Source of the DNA: Pseudomonadota bacterium
Lineage (GTDB): Bacteria > Pseudomonadota > Gammaproteobacteria > Burkholderiales > Burkholderiaceae_C
Length of the DNA: 64,000 bases
Assembly: GCA_021816585.1 (NCBI GenBank)
Contig: JAKAXL010000003.1
Span: 81,013-145,012 of the forward strand
Reading direction: 5' to 3'
Shown here: positions 15,632-23,991 of the stretch, piece by piece
Layout: every line of letters begins with the position of its first letter
Position numbering within the stretch: the stretch's first letter is position 1
Notes under the pieces: generated by a model
Database searches by the model: none
Told to the model about the DNA's origin: nothing
Seen by the model: the letters and a program-made list of their open reading frames with translations, nothing else
Made by a program: the position numbers and the translations under genes

Positions 15632-16524
15632 GTGGCGTCTCCGCGCGAATCGTGGCCGTCCGCAGGCGCCTCCGGGCCCTGCGGCTGCGCCCAGTAGTAA
15701 GCGCCGAAGCGCATGCGATGCGTGGCGTCGGCGCGTCCGCGGTCGGCCTCGAAGCATCGGCTGGCCTCGCGGATCATCTGCCGGCGCGCCTGCGTCCACA
15801 GCGTACGGGCCAGTTCGCCCAGGCGCGCCGCGGACTGCGCACTCAGCCCGTCGGCGTACACGCTCTGCTCGACGCGCGGTCCCTCGCCCAGCAGGTTCGC
15901 CACCGCGGTGGCGGCGTGGTCGGCGACGTTGGAGCCGAACAACTCCACCAGTTCGCGCGAACCCGCTGCAGGCACGTAGCCATCGGCCTTGGGCAGCACC
16001 CAGTCCTCGCCGTCGCGCTGCTCGATGTGCACCAGTCCCAGACGCAGCAGTTCTCCCAGCAGCGTGAAGGGATGCACATCCTGCGTGACCGCGCGCGCCA
16101 GCGCCTCGAAGGAGTCCTGCGCGCCCAGGCGCGGCAGTGCCCGGGGGCGCCCGTGCTCGTCGCACAGCGACTCGCTGGCCAGCCAGCGCGCGACCAGTTG
16201 CGAACTCGCCGACGCCTCGTGCGCGGCGCGCTGCTGCAGCGCGCCGTCACGCCATGCCCTGACGTCCTTGCGGTGCACCCCGCTGAGCACGCTGATCGCC
16301 GAGTCGGTCTGGCGCTGGCCGTGGCGCAGCAGTTCCAGTCGAGCCTGCTCGATGAACAGCGGCTTGAGCTCGACACTCAGGCGTGTGTAGTCGATGCCGC
16401 TGGCCAGCAGCAGGCGCACCAGTGGCGCCAGTACCTGCGCGAGCGCGCGCAGCACATCCTGCGCCGGTGGCGCCGACGTCTCGCCGGCAGCGGTCTCGGG
16501 CGGTCGTAGGGGCGAACGTCCCAT
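15628..16524 (-). CDS. DUF6502 family protein
   Basis: A 298-residue protein with no membrane segment. The first half has a helical block (VLAPLVRLLLASGIDYTRLSVELKP) followed by a winged-helix-like region (QTDSAISVLSGVHRKDVRAW) that looks DNA-binding. The middle has VHPFTLLGELLRLGLVHIEQ. This is the DUF6502 layout, and the family often precedes a DUF5666 lipoprotein gene, as here, with a 4-bp overlap. A regulatory role is a guess from the helix-turn-helix-like block. Confidence 0.75.
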   Translation of the reverse strand: MGRSPLRPPETAAGETSAPPAQDVLRALAQVLAPLVRLLLASGIDYTRLSVELKPLFIEQARLELLRHGQRQTDSAISVLSGVHRKDVRAWRDGALQQRAAHEASASSQLVARWLASESLCDEHGRPRALPRLGAQDSFEALARAVTQDVHPFTLLGELLRLGLVHIEQRDGEDWVLPKADGYVPAAGSRELVELFGSNVADHAATAVANLLGEGPRVEQSVYADGLSAQSAARLGELARTLWTQARRQMIREASRCFEADRGRADATHRMRFGAYYWAQPQGPEAPADGHDSRGDAT

Positions 16525-16668
16525 GGGGTCGGGCAGGTCACGGCCGGCAAGCGGCGGATCCTCGAAGCGAACGATGGTAGCGCAGGCGCCAAAACCTGGA
16601 AAAATTTCCCAGTTATCCAGCGCCTTCGGCCATCACCGCGCGCACCCGCGCGGTGATGACCCCCGGGT

Positions 16669-17409
16669 TCACATCGGGCTGACCGCTCCGTTCGCCTGCA
16701 CCCGCACGCGCTGTCCCACCGGCGGTGCGCTGCCCAGCGTGATGTCGCGCGTGGCGCCGTCGTCCATGCGGATCTGCACGCGGTAGACGGTCTTCGCGTC
16801 GATGCGCTTTTGCACCTCGTTGCCCGCCAGTCCCCCGCCGACCGCACCGATCACGGTAGCCGCCGTGCGTCCGTTGCCGCCGCCGACCTGATTGCCCAGC
16901 AGCCCGCCGACCAGGCCGCCCACCACGGCACCGACGCCGTTGGCCTGGCCCTGCACCTGCACCGGCGTGACGGCCACCACGGTGCCGCAATCGCTGCACA
17001 CCGGAGCGGCCGGGGCGGTCGCCAGCGCGGGCGACTGCGGCGCGAAGGTCTGCGGCTCGAAGCCGCTCGGCGCGGTGCCGCCCTGGCTGCGCGAGGACTC
17101 ATGCGGGGTGGCAGGCGCCGCGCTGCGCTGCAGCGGCGGGAAGGTGCTGGACTGGCGCGCCGGCAGCGTGCCGGTGACCGCCACCGCCGACTGCGTGGCC
17201 GGGGGCGGCGCGCTGCCCATCGCGCCGGACGCGGCAGCCTGCGGCGAAGCCTGGGCGCCGGCGCCCGCCGGGGCCGCCGCAGGAACGCTGAGCTTGTACA
17301 GCACCGCGGCCAGCAGCACGACGATCAGGGCGCCTATCGTGCCCATGGCGATCCAGGCGGCTTTCGGGATCGGGCTGCCGCCGGCTTGGGGCGGGGTCGG
17401 GCTTTGCAT
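16669..17409 (-). CDS. Glycine-zipper 2TM domain envelope protein
   Basis: A 246-residue protein. One N-terminal membrane helix (AAWIAMGTIGALIVVLLAAVLY) is followed by a long Ala/Pro/Ser-rich linker, then a glycine-zipper segment (VGAVVGGLVGGLLGNQVGGG and VIGAVGGGLAGNEVQ) of the 17-kDa surface antigen type, and a short C-terminal beta domain (TVYRVQIRMDDG). Such proteins anchor in the inner membrane and reach the periplasm or outer membrane, with an envelope-stability role in other bacteria. Two Cys (CSDC) sit before the zipper. The ATG at 17409 places the helix just after a polar lead. Confidence 0.8.
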   Translation of the reverse strand: MQSPTPPQAGGSPIPKAAWIAMGTIGALIVVLLAAVLYKLSVPAAAPAGAGAQASPQAAASGAMGSAPPPATQSAVAVTGTLPARQSSTFPPLQRSAAPATPHESSRSQGGTAPSGFEPQTFAPQSPALATAPAAPVCSDCGTVVAVTPVQVQGQANGVGAVVGGLVGGLLGNQVGGGNGRTAATVIGAVGGGLAGNEVQKRIDAKTVYRVQIRMDDGATRDITLGSAPPVGQRVRVQANGAVSPM

Positions 17410-17569
17410 CGTGGGCCTCTTGGTGATTGACGGCGAATGAAGGTTCAACCCGGATTCAAACGCATGCGGGGCGATTTTCGCCGACAGGCGCGACGCCTGC
17501 ACGCACAATAGCCCTTCAGGGCAGTCGGATTCGTCGCACCCGCCTGCAGGCCCCGGAGCCCGCGCGACG

Positions 17570-18274
17570 TCAGGCGAACAGATGACCGATCCACGGCGCC
17601 AGCAGCACCATGGAGATCCCGGTGAACACCATGGTCAGACTGGACACGGCGCCGATCTCCGGATCGAGTTCATAGGCCTTCGCGGTGCCGGCGGCATGCG
17701 CCGCCGCCCCCAGCGATGCGCCGCGCGACAACGCCGAGCGCAGCCCGAGCCAGCCCTGCACGGCCTCGCCGACCAGCAGGCCGAACACCCCGGTGCCCAG
17801 CACGCACAGCGCGCTGATGTCGGGGCTGCCGCCGAAATACCCCGACGCGGCCATCGCGAACGGCGTCGACACCGAGCGCGTCAGCAGGCTGCGCGCCACC
17901 GGCTGCGGCAGATCGAACAGGCGCGCCAGCAGCCACGAGCCCAGCAGGCCCAGCAGCAGTCCGGTGAGCACGCCGCTGCTCAGGCTCAGCGGATAGCGGC
18001 GCAGCAGCGCTCGCCGCTGGTAGATGGGGAACGCATAGGCCACCGTGGCCGGGCCCATCATCCACATCAGCCAGCGCGTGTCGTGCAGGTACACGCCATA
18101 GCCGATTCCGCTGCACAGCAGCAGCGCGAGCAGCACCAGCGGCGCCGTCACGAGCGGCTGCAGCCAGGCTCGACGGTGGCGACGGTACAGCAGGCGGGCC
18201 ACCGCGTAACAGGCCAGCGTGGCCACCAGGCACAGCAGGCTGGCCAGCGAGGGGTGGGCATCGAGCAGGTTCAC
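17570..18274 (-). CDS. lrgB: LrgB/CidB-family membrane protein
   Basis: A 234-residue protein with about 7 membrane helices and family motifs MMGPATVAYAFPIY, LTRSVSTPFAMAAS, and GAAAHAAGTAKAYE. With LrgA it forms a holin/antiholin-like or metabolite-export pair linked to autolysis and to pyruvate/acetate overflow in Gram-positives. The start is GTG at 18274, overlapping the lrgA stop (GTGA). The frame continues upstream antisense-free but without membrane pattern, so the GTG start was chosen. Confidence 0.88.
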   Translation of the reverse strand: MNLLDAHPSLASLLCLVATLACYAVARLLYRRHRRAWLQPLVTAPLVLLALLLCSGIGYGVYLHDTRWLMWMMGPATVAYAFPIYQRRALLRRYPLSLSSGVLTGLLLGLLGSWLLARLFDLPQPVARSLLTRSVSTPFAMAASGYFGGSPDISALCVLGTGVFGLLVGEAVQGWLGLRSALSRGASLGAAAHAAGTAKAYELDPEIGAVSSLTMVFTGISMVLLAPWIGHLFA

Positions 18275-18714
18275 GAGCAGGCCCCTGCCCGGGCGCGGGC
18301 GGCGATGCGCTGCTGGCGGGCGCGCTCCCAGCGCAGCGCGCGCTCGACCACCAGCCCGGTGCCGCTCAGCACCAGCAGGCTGCCCAGCGCGATCGCCGCC
18401 AGCAGGCGCCAGCCGCTTTGCGCGAGCAGCGGCCCGAATCGCACGACCGCAAGCAGCGGCGGGATGAAGAACAGCAGCATTTCCCCCAGCAGCCACTGCG
18501 CGCCGTCGGCCAGGCCCCGCTCCGGCAGCACGCCGCCGAGCAGCAGGGCCAGCACCGCGAACAGACCCAGCACGGCAGCCGGCAGCGGCCAGTGCAACAG
18601 CTCCAGCGCCCGCTGCGCGATGCACCAGACGCCGATGAAGAACAGCACCTGCAGCGTGGCGCGCAGCGGCGCGGTCGAAGCCGGGGCGCGGGGGGGATCG
18701 AGGCGGGCGGACAT
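18271..18714 (-). CDS. lrgA: LrgA/CidA-family holin-like protein
   Basis: A 147-residue protein with four predicted membrane helices. The motif pattern LPAAVLGLFAVLALLLGG and LLFFIPPLLAVVRFGPLL is that of CidA/LrgA. It acts with LrgB in the inner membrane. The operon is divergent from a LysR-type regulator with two palindromes between them, the usual CidR arrangement. Confidence 0.88.
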   Translation of the reverse strand: MSARLDPPRAPASTAPLRATLQVLFFIGVWCIAQRALELLHWPLPAAVLGLFAVLALLLGGVLPERGLADGAQWLLGEMLLFFIPPLLAVVRFGPLLAQSGWRLLAAIALGSLLVLSGTGLVVERALRWERARQQRIAARARAGACS

Positions 18715-18776
18715 GGCGGGAGCGGGGAATGGTGCGCTGCGACAGGCGATGAGGCCTACTGTAGGCGAGGAACATC

Positions 18777-18822
18777 ATTCCTTGAATGCCGTCCGAGGAT
18801 AAAATCCATTCCAGAACGGAAT
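18777..18822. promoter_or_regulatory. Two palindromes in the lrgA-LysR divergent region, likely LysR operators
   Basis: ATTC-CTT-GAAT lies at 18777-18787 and ATTCC-AGAAC-GGAAT at 18808-18822. Their centres are 33 bases apart, about three helical turns. Both share the ATTC/GAAT half-sites, and the second ends 12 bases before the LysR start codon. A -10-like GATAAAAT at 18798-18805 lies between them. This fits a recognition site plus activation site for autoregulation and lrgAB control. Confidence 0.55.
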
Positions 18823-18834
18823 GGAGTCGAGGCC

Positions 18835-19734
18835 ATGGATCTGCGCACGCTGGAGGCGCTGGTGCAGGTGGTGCGCTGCGGCGGTTTCACCGCCGCTGCC
18901 GACCGCATGGAGACCACGCAGCCCCAGGTCAGCAAGCTGGTGGCCCAGCTCGAGCGCGAGCTGGGGCAGGCCCTGCTGCATCGCGGCACGCGCCGCGTGC
19001 AGTTGACGGACGCCGGGCAGCTCGTGCTGCCGCACGCCGAGCGCATGGTGCTCGAGGCCGCCAGCCTGCGCGCCGGCCTGTCCGAGCTGGGGCAGGCACG
19101 GCGCGGCGAGCTGCGCATCGGCATCCCGCCGCTGGGCCCGCAGCTGTTCGTCCCGCTGATGCACGCCTTCAAGCTGCGCCACCCCGGAATCGAACTGCGC
19201 CTGTACGAGGACGGCTCGAAGGCCATCGAGGCGGCGATGCTGGCCGGCGAACTCGAGCTGGGGGGGCTGCTGGCGCCGCTGGACGATCGGCGCTACGAGC
19301 ATCTGATGCTGATCGACGACCGCCTGGCGCTGCTCGCACCCGCGCGGTCGCGCTGGAGCCGCTACCCGGTGGTCCGGCTGTCCGAACTCGCCGATGAGCC
19401 GCTGATCCTGTTCCTGGCACCGTACATGCTCAACGAGCGCATCGACGAGGCCTGCCGGCAATGCGGCTTCACGCCCAACATCGCCGGTCGCAGCGGGCAG
19501 ATCGGCTTCATCCGCGAACTCGTGCGCAGCGGTGTCGGGGTCGCGCTGCTGCCGGCGTCCGAGCTGCGCCATCTCGAGCGCGGCGACTTCTCGGTGTCGG
19601 CGCTGGTGGAACCGGAGATCCCGTGGCGCATCGACCTCGCCTGGCTGCGCGGGGCCTATCTGTCGCACGCCGCGCGCGCCTGGCTCGACGTGGTGCGCGA
19701 GCAGCCGGCGCGCAGTGCGAGCAGCGCCCCCTGA
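18835..19734 (+). CDS. LysR-family transcriptional regulator, CidR-like
   Basis: A 299-residue LysR protein. The N-terminal winged helix is MDLRTLEALVQVVRCGGFTA with the recognition part TTQPQVSKLVAQLE, followed by the effector-binding domain (GELRIGIPPLGPQLFVPLM and GVGVALLPASELRHLERGD). It is divergent from lrgAB by 120 bp, so it probably controls them in response to a small organic acid. It is convergent with the MFS gene after it. The ATG at 18835 places residue 1 at the normal LysR position. Confidence 0.9.
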   Translation: MDLRTLEALVQVVRCGGFTAAADRMETTQPQVSKLVAQLERELGQALLHRGTRRVQLTDAGQLVLPHAERMVLEAASLRAGLSELGQARRGELRIGIPPLGPQLFVPLMHAFKLRHPGIELRLYEDGSKAIEAAMLAGELELGGLLAPLDDRRYEHLMLIDDRLALLAPARSRWSRYPVVRLSELADEPLILFLAPYMLNERIDEACRQCGFTPNIAGRSGQIGFIRELVRSGVGVALLPASELRHLERGDFSVSALVEPEIPWRIDLAWLRGAYLSHAARAWLDVVREQPARSASSAP

Positions 19735-19785
19735 GGCACCGGCATCGCGTCGCCTGCCGCGGCAGCCGCGACGCCGCATCCACGT

Positions 19786-21027
19786 TCAGGCCTGCGGCGG
19801 TCCGTTCCAGGCGCGCGCCAGCAGGCTCATGGCCAGCGCCGCCGCGGCGAGCAGCGCCCCGGCGCCGAAGGCCGCGGTGGCGCCGAAGTCCTGCCACAGC
19901 CACCCCGCGCCGAGGCCGGCGAGCAACTGCAGCACGCCGGTGACCAGGTAATACGCGCCGAAGGCGCTGCCGCGCAGCTCGGCCGGTGCGGTGGCCGCGA
20001 TGGCGGCCGCGAACACGCCCTGGGTCAGGCCCAGGTGCAGGCCGTACAGCGCCACGCCCAGCCACAGCCCGGGCAGGCCGCCGGCGGCCAGCGCGAGCAT
20101 CGAGGCCAGCAGCACGGCCATGCCGGCGGCCAGCAGCGGGGCGCGGCCGCGTCGCTGTGCGAGCAGCCCGGCCGGATAGGCGCTGAGGGCGTACACCAGG
20201 CTGAATCCGAGCGTGACCAGCGGAACCCAGTGCAGCGATAGTCCGAGCTGCCTGCCCCGCAGCACCAGGAAGGCCTCGGACAGGCGCGCCAGTGTGAAGA
20301 TCCCGGCAGTCAGCACGACCATCCAGTACGCCCGCGGCAGGTGCCGGGCCTCGTACAGGCGCGGCAGCCGACGCGCGGCCGGGCGGGCGCCGGCCGGCGC
20401 GCCGGGGTCGAGGCGCGTCGGCGGCTCGCGCACCGCCAGCACCAGCACGCCGACCGCGAGCAGCGCCGGCAGCACGCCGAACCACAGCACGCCGCGCAGG
20501 TGGCCGGGCATCCAGCCCAGCAGCACGATCGCCGCCAGCGGCCCGAGGAAGGCGCCCACCGTGTCCATGCTCTGGCGCAGTCCGTAGGCCGCGTTGCGCA
20601 ACTCGGGCGGTGTCGCGTCGGCCAGCAGCGCGTCGCGCGGCGCGCCGCGGATGCCCTTGCCGACGCGGTCCAGCAGGCGCGCCGCGATCAGCTCCGCCGC
20701 CCCGGATGCCAACGGAAACAGCGGCTTGGTCAGCGCCGACAGCCCGTATCCCAGCACGGCCAGCGATTTGCGCCGCCCGAGACGGTCCGACCAGGCTCCC
20801 GACACCAGCTTGAGCAGCGACGCCGTGGCCTCGGCGACCCCCTCGACGAGTCCGATGGTCAGCAGGCTCAGGCCCAGCACCGAGCTCATGTAGACCGGCA
20901 GCACCGCGTGCACGAGTTCGGAGGACATGTCCATGAACAGGCTCACCCAGCCCAGCGCCCACGCCGTGCGTGGCAGGCGGGCATCGGCGGTCGGCGGCGG
21001 ATCGGGGGTGGGCGCGGCAGCGGGCAT
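19786..21027 (-). CDS. MFS transporter
   Basis: A 413-residue, 12-helix major facilitator. Family motifs are SDRLGRRKSLAVLGY after helix 2, LLDRVGKGIRGAPRDALLAD in helix 4-5 and GLRQSMDTVGAFLGPL in helix 5. The DRxGKGIRxxPRDAL pattern is typical of a clade of bacterial efflux-type MFS proteins annotated as MFS transporter without substrate. It is divergent from the FNR-type gene, sharing its upstream region. No substrate prediction is justified. Confidence 0.88.
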   Translation of the reverse strand: MPAAAPTPDPPPTADARLPRTAWALGWVSLFMDMSSELVHAVLPVYMSSVLGLSLLTIGLVEGVAEATASLLKLVSGAWSDRLGRRKSLAVLGYGLSALTKPLFPLASGAAELIAARLLDRVGKGIRGAPRDALLADATPPELRNAAYGLRQSMDTVGAFLGPLAAIVLLGWMPGHLRGVLWFGVLPALLAVGVLVLAVREPPTRLDPGAPAGARPAARRLPRLYEARHLPRAYWMVVLTAGIFTLARLSEAFLVLRGRQLGLSLHWVPLVTLGFSLVYALSAYPAGLLAQRRGRAPLLAAGMAVLLASMLALAAGGLPGLWLGVALYGLHLGLTQGVFAAAIAATAPAELRGSAFGAYYLVTGVLQLLAGLGAGWLWQDFGATAAFGAGALLAAAALAMSLLARAWNGPPQA

Positions 21028-21136
21028 GGGCGACAGGACAGTGGCCGGGTCGCGCGGCGCGCGGCGCGCGGCGCGAAACCGCCAGCATAGCCGTGGCAGG
21101 ACGCGGGACCGTGCGGGGTGAAGCCCCTAGGGGTAG

Positions 21137-21153
21137 ATCGGTGACTCACCGAT
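21137..21153. promoter_or_regulatory. Perfect palindrome between MFS and FNR-type genes
   Basis: ATCGGTGA-C-TCACCGAT is a perfect inverted repeat with 8-bp arms, about 110 bp before the FNR-type start and in the divergent intergenic region. Just before it lies CCCCTAGGGG at 21124-21133. Neither resembles the TTGAT-N4-ATCAA FNR box, so another dimeric regulator is more likely. Confidence 0.45.
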
Positions 21154-21263
21154 GGAAGTTGTTGCACATTGTTACTAGGATGGTTCGCATCGGGTCGGGC
21201 ACGGGCGCGACAGGACTCGCCACGCGCCGCGACCCCCCTCACGCCAACCTTGCGGAGAAGACC

Positions 21264-22193
21264 ATGGATCCGATCAACCGCAGCGCCGAATCGCCGTCCA
21301 TCCGAGCGGGCATGATGGCCGTGGAACTGCTGAGGCGCGAACCCGCGACGCATGTCCCGGTCGTTCCGGCCAGACCGCAGGCGGCGCACGGGGCCGACGC
21401 CTGCGCCATGTGCTTCCACCGCCGCAACTGTCTGCCGGCGGTGCTGGGCGAGCAGGTCTCGGCGCTTCCCGAGCTGATCGGCGCGTCGCAGCGCATCGCC
21501 AAGGGCGCGCGCCTGCTGCGCGCGGGGCAGGCGGCGTCGCGCGTGTACGTGGTGCATCACGGGGCCTTCAAGTCGCTGCTCGGGCTGGCCGACGGGCGCC
21601 AGCGCATCGTCGGTTTCCACGAAGCCGGCGACTGGCTCGGGCTGGAAGGCGTGGGCGGCAGCTATGCCGCCGACGTGGTGGCGCTCGAGCCGTCGCAGGT
21701 GTGCGAGATCGAGCTGCCGAAGCTGGAGCTGCTTGCGGCGCGCGTGCCGGCGCTGCAGCGCCATCTGTGCCGCGCGATGGCGCAGGCGCTGGTGCGTGCG
21801 CAGGGCCAGCAGTTCGCGCTCGGCAGCATGCACGTGCGCGAGCGCCTGGTGCGCTTCCTGCTGGAGCTGGCCCAGCGCTACGCCCAGCGCGGGCTGGCCG
21901 GCGACGAGTTCACCCTTCGCATGAGCCGCGAGGACATCGGCGAATATCTGGGCTTCAGGCTGGAGACGGTCAGTCGCGTGTTCACCGAGCTGCACCGCTC
22001 CGGGCTCATCGAGCTGGCGCGGCGCCATGTGCGCATCGTCGATCGCCAGGCGCTGGTGGATCTGCTCGACACCAGCGCGTCGCCGCCGGTGCATCACACG
22101 GTGCCTGCCGCACCCCCGGTGCCGAGAGTCGCGACGGACGGTGGAGCGCGCGTGCTGGCGCGGGCGCTGCGTCCGCAGCCGGTGGCGGCCTGA
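21264..22193 (+). CDS. FNR/Anr-type oxygen-sensing transcriptional regulator
   Basis: A 309-residue Crp/Fnr protein. Four cysteines match the [4Fe-4S] ligands of FNR: C47, C50 and C56 in CAMCFHRRNC (C-x2-C-x5-C), and C147 in SQVCEIEL. The cNMP-like barrel follows with FKSLLG and GFHEAGDWLGLE. The helix-turn-helix has MSREDIGEYLGFRLETVSRVF, with the E-x2-SR recognition residues used for TTGAT half-sites. It should activate micro-oxic and anaerobic genes in the cytosol. N- and C-termini are each about 20-30 residues longer than in E. coli FNR. GGAG precedes the ATG at 21264. Confidence 0.9.
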   Translation: MDPINRSAESPSIRAGMMAVELLRREPATHVPVVPARPQAAHGADACAMCFHRRNCLPAVLGEQVSALPELIGASQRIAKGARLLRAGQAASRVYVVHHGAFKSLLGLADGRQRIVGFHEAGDWLGLEGVGGSYAADVVALEPSQVCEIELPKLELLAARVPALQRHLCRAMAQALVRAQGQQFALGSMHVRERLVRFLLELAQRYAQRGLAGDEFTLRMSREDIGEYLGFRLETVSRVFTELHRSGLIELARRHVRIVDRQALVDLLDTSASPPVHHTVPAAPPVPRVATDGGARVLARALRPQPVAA

Positions 22194-22326
22194 GGCGCGC
22201 GCGGCGCTCGGCCGGGCCGGGGCGTGGTCGGGCCGGGGTCTTGCGTTTCGCCGCCGATGGGCTAAGGTGGGGTGCGTGCGCCGCCGCGGCAACCCGGTTC
22301 GCGGGCGCCACGTCCGCCGCCCCGTC

Positions 22327-23022
22327 ATGAGCCCTTCCGAGCCGCAAGCCGGCGCGACCGCGTCCGTCTCCGTCCATCGCATCCTCATCGTCGACGACCA
22401 TCCGCTGGTGCGCATGGGACTGCGCGGCCTGCTGGAGGCGGAAAGCGACCTCCAGGTCTGCGGCGAGGCGGCCTCGCTGGCCGAGGCGCTGGGCGCGGCA
22501 CGCAAGCTGCAGCCCGACCTGGTGATCACCGATCTGTCGCTGGGCGACGGCAACGGCCTGGAACTCATCAAGCGCCTGCTGGCGCAGCGCGAAGGCCTGC
22601 GCGTGCTGGTGTGCTCGATGCACGACGAGAAGCTGTTCGCACTGCGCGCGCTGGCCGCCGGGGCCTGCGGCTACGTCGGCAAGGAGCAGGCCGGGCGCGA
22701 CGTCGTCGACGCCGTGCGCCAGTGCCTCGCGGGGCGGATCTGGTTGAGCAGCGCGATGGCCGGGCAGGCGCTCGGCGGCGCGCGCGAGGGACGCGCGGTC
22801 GCCGATGTGGCCGACGTGGCCGCGGCGCTGACGGATCGCGAACTCGCGGTGTTCGAGCTGATCGGGCGCGGACTCAGGCCGGCGCAGATCGCCTCGCAGA
22901 TCCATCTCAGCGTGAAGACCGTCGAGACCCACCGCGAGAAGATCAAGAAGAAGCTCAATCTGCGCACCGCCAGCGAGCTCATCCGCAGCGCGATGCAGTG
23001 GGTCGAGCGCGACCCGGGCTGA
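22327..23022 (+). CDS. NarL/FixJ-family response regulator (orphan)
   Basis: A 231-residue two-domain regulator. The receiver has the acidic pair in ILIVDDHPLV, the phospho-acceptor Asp in LVITDLSLGDGNG, and the conserved Lys in GYVGKEQA. The C-terminal LuxR-type helix-turn-helix reads LTDRELAVFELIGRG and LSVKTVETHREKIKKKL. No sensor kinase is nearby, so the partner must lie elsewhere. It starts 133 bp after the FNR-type gene on the same strand; a joint transcript is possible. The ATG at 22327 was chosen since the frame upstream overlaps the FNR-type gene. Confidence 0.9.
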   Translation: MSPSEPQAGATASVSVHRILIVDDHPLVRMGLRGLLEAESDLQVCGEAASLAEALGAARKLQPDLVITDLSLGDGNGLELIKRLLAQREGLRVLVCSMHDEKLFALRALAAGACGYVGKEQAGRDVVDAVRQCLAGRIWLSSAMAGQALGGAREGRAVADVADVAAALTDRELAVFELIGRGLRPAQIASQIHLSVKTVETHREKIKKKLNLRTASELIRSAMQWVERDPG

Positions 23023-23141
23023 TCCCTGCGCACGCGGCGTGCCCGCGCGCGAAGCGCAAAACAAAACGGGATCGTGCGCTCCCGTCCTGCCTGCAGCCTG
23101 TTCCGGCGCGCCCGCGGCGGCGCCGGAAGGTGGTCTGCGAA

Positions 23142-23456
23142 TTACTTCTTCAGGCTCAGGATCCAGGTCACCAGTTCCTTGGCCTGCGCCGGCGTGACCT
23201 GCGGGTTGGCCGGCATCGGCACCGGACCCCACACGCCCGACACGCCATGCAGCACCGCGTTCACCAGCGTGGCCTCGGCACCCGGCTTGCCGGCGTACTT
23301 GGCAGCCACGTCCTGATACGACGGGCCGACCAGCTTCTTGTCGACGGAGTGGCAGGCCAGGCAGTTCTTCGACTTGGCCAGGGCCAGCATGTCGGCGGCA
23401 TACACCTGCGACATGGCAGCCACGGCAAGGCCGATCCCAATGACGACTTTCTTCAT
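23142..23456 (-). CDS. Class I cytochrome c (c551/c552 type)
   Basis: A 104-residue precursor. A signal peptide of about 21 residues ends VYA-AD, followed by a single haem site CLACH (near residue 33), a GPSYQDVAAKY segment, and the axial Met in PVPMPANP. It is a small soluble periplasmic electron carrier of the cytochrome c551/c552 type, ending in the helix AQAKELVTWILSLKK. Its position near an FNR-type gene suits respiratory electron transfer, but no partner oxidase or reductase is adjacent. ATG 23456 is preferred over upstream starts because it opens the signal peptide. Confidence 0.93.
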   Translation of the reverse strand: MKKVVIGIGLAVAAMSQVYAADMLALAKSKNCLACHSVDKKLVGPSYQDVAAKYAGKPGAEATLVNAVLHGVSGVWGPVPMPANPQVTPAQAKELVTWILSLKK

Positions 23457-23663
23457 TCTCGATCTCCAAGGTTGAGCGAAGCGTTGGCGCTGTGCGAGAT
23501 AACGCACCTGCGCGCGGGCTCGTTGACCGCCGATCCTGAAAAAACGCGCCCGTCGCAGCAGCAAAGGATATGCTACCCGACGCCGGGGCGCGTACGCGGC
23601 CGTTGCAAGCGGCTGTGACTCGGCAACGCATGCAAACTTGATCCGACCCCAGGGAGAGGCTCG

Positions 23664-23933
23664 ATGTGGATCCTGATTGTTGCAATCTTGCTACTCGGGC
23701 TGAAGCTCGGCGGCATCGGACCCTTCGCCACGCTTTCGTGGTGGTGGATCTTCGTCCCGCTCGGCGTGCTGTTCGCGTGGTGGGAAGTCATCGACCCGAT
23801 GCTGGGCGTGTCGCAGCGACGCGCCATGTCACGCATTGAAAAGCGCAAGACAGAACGCACCGAGCGGGCGCGCCGCAACCTGGGCATGCGCGCGCCCCCC
23901 GGGGACAGGCGCGACGGCGGCGGCGGGAACTGA
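23664..23933 (+). CDS. Small Trp-rich protein (TIGR04438 type)
   Basis: An 89-residue protein with two hydrophobic segments (WILIVAILLLGLKLGGIGPFA and WWWIFVPLGVLFAWWEVIDP) rich in Trp, then a basic tail (RRAMSRIEKRKTERTERARR). This matches a small betaproteobacterial family of unknown function. A GGGAGAGG element precedes the ATG at 23664. Confidence 0.75.
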   Translation: MWILIVAILLLGLKLGGIGPFATLSWWWIFVPLGVLFAWWEVIDPMLGVSQRRAMSRIEKRKTERTERARRNLGMRAPPGDRRDGGGGN

Positions 23934-23991
23934 TGCGGGCGCGCCATGCCGCGGCGTCGGCACGGCGCGCGGATTGGGATACACTTCGCGC

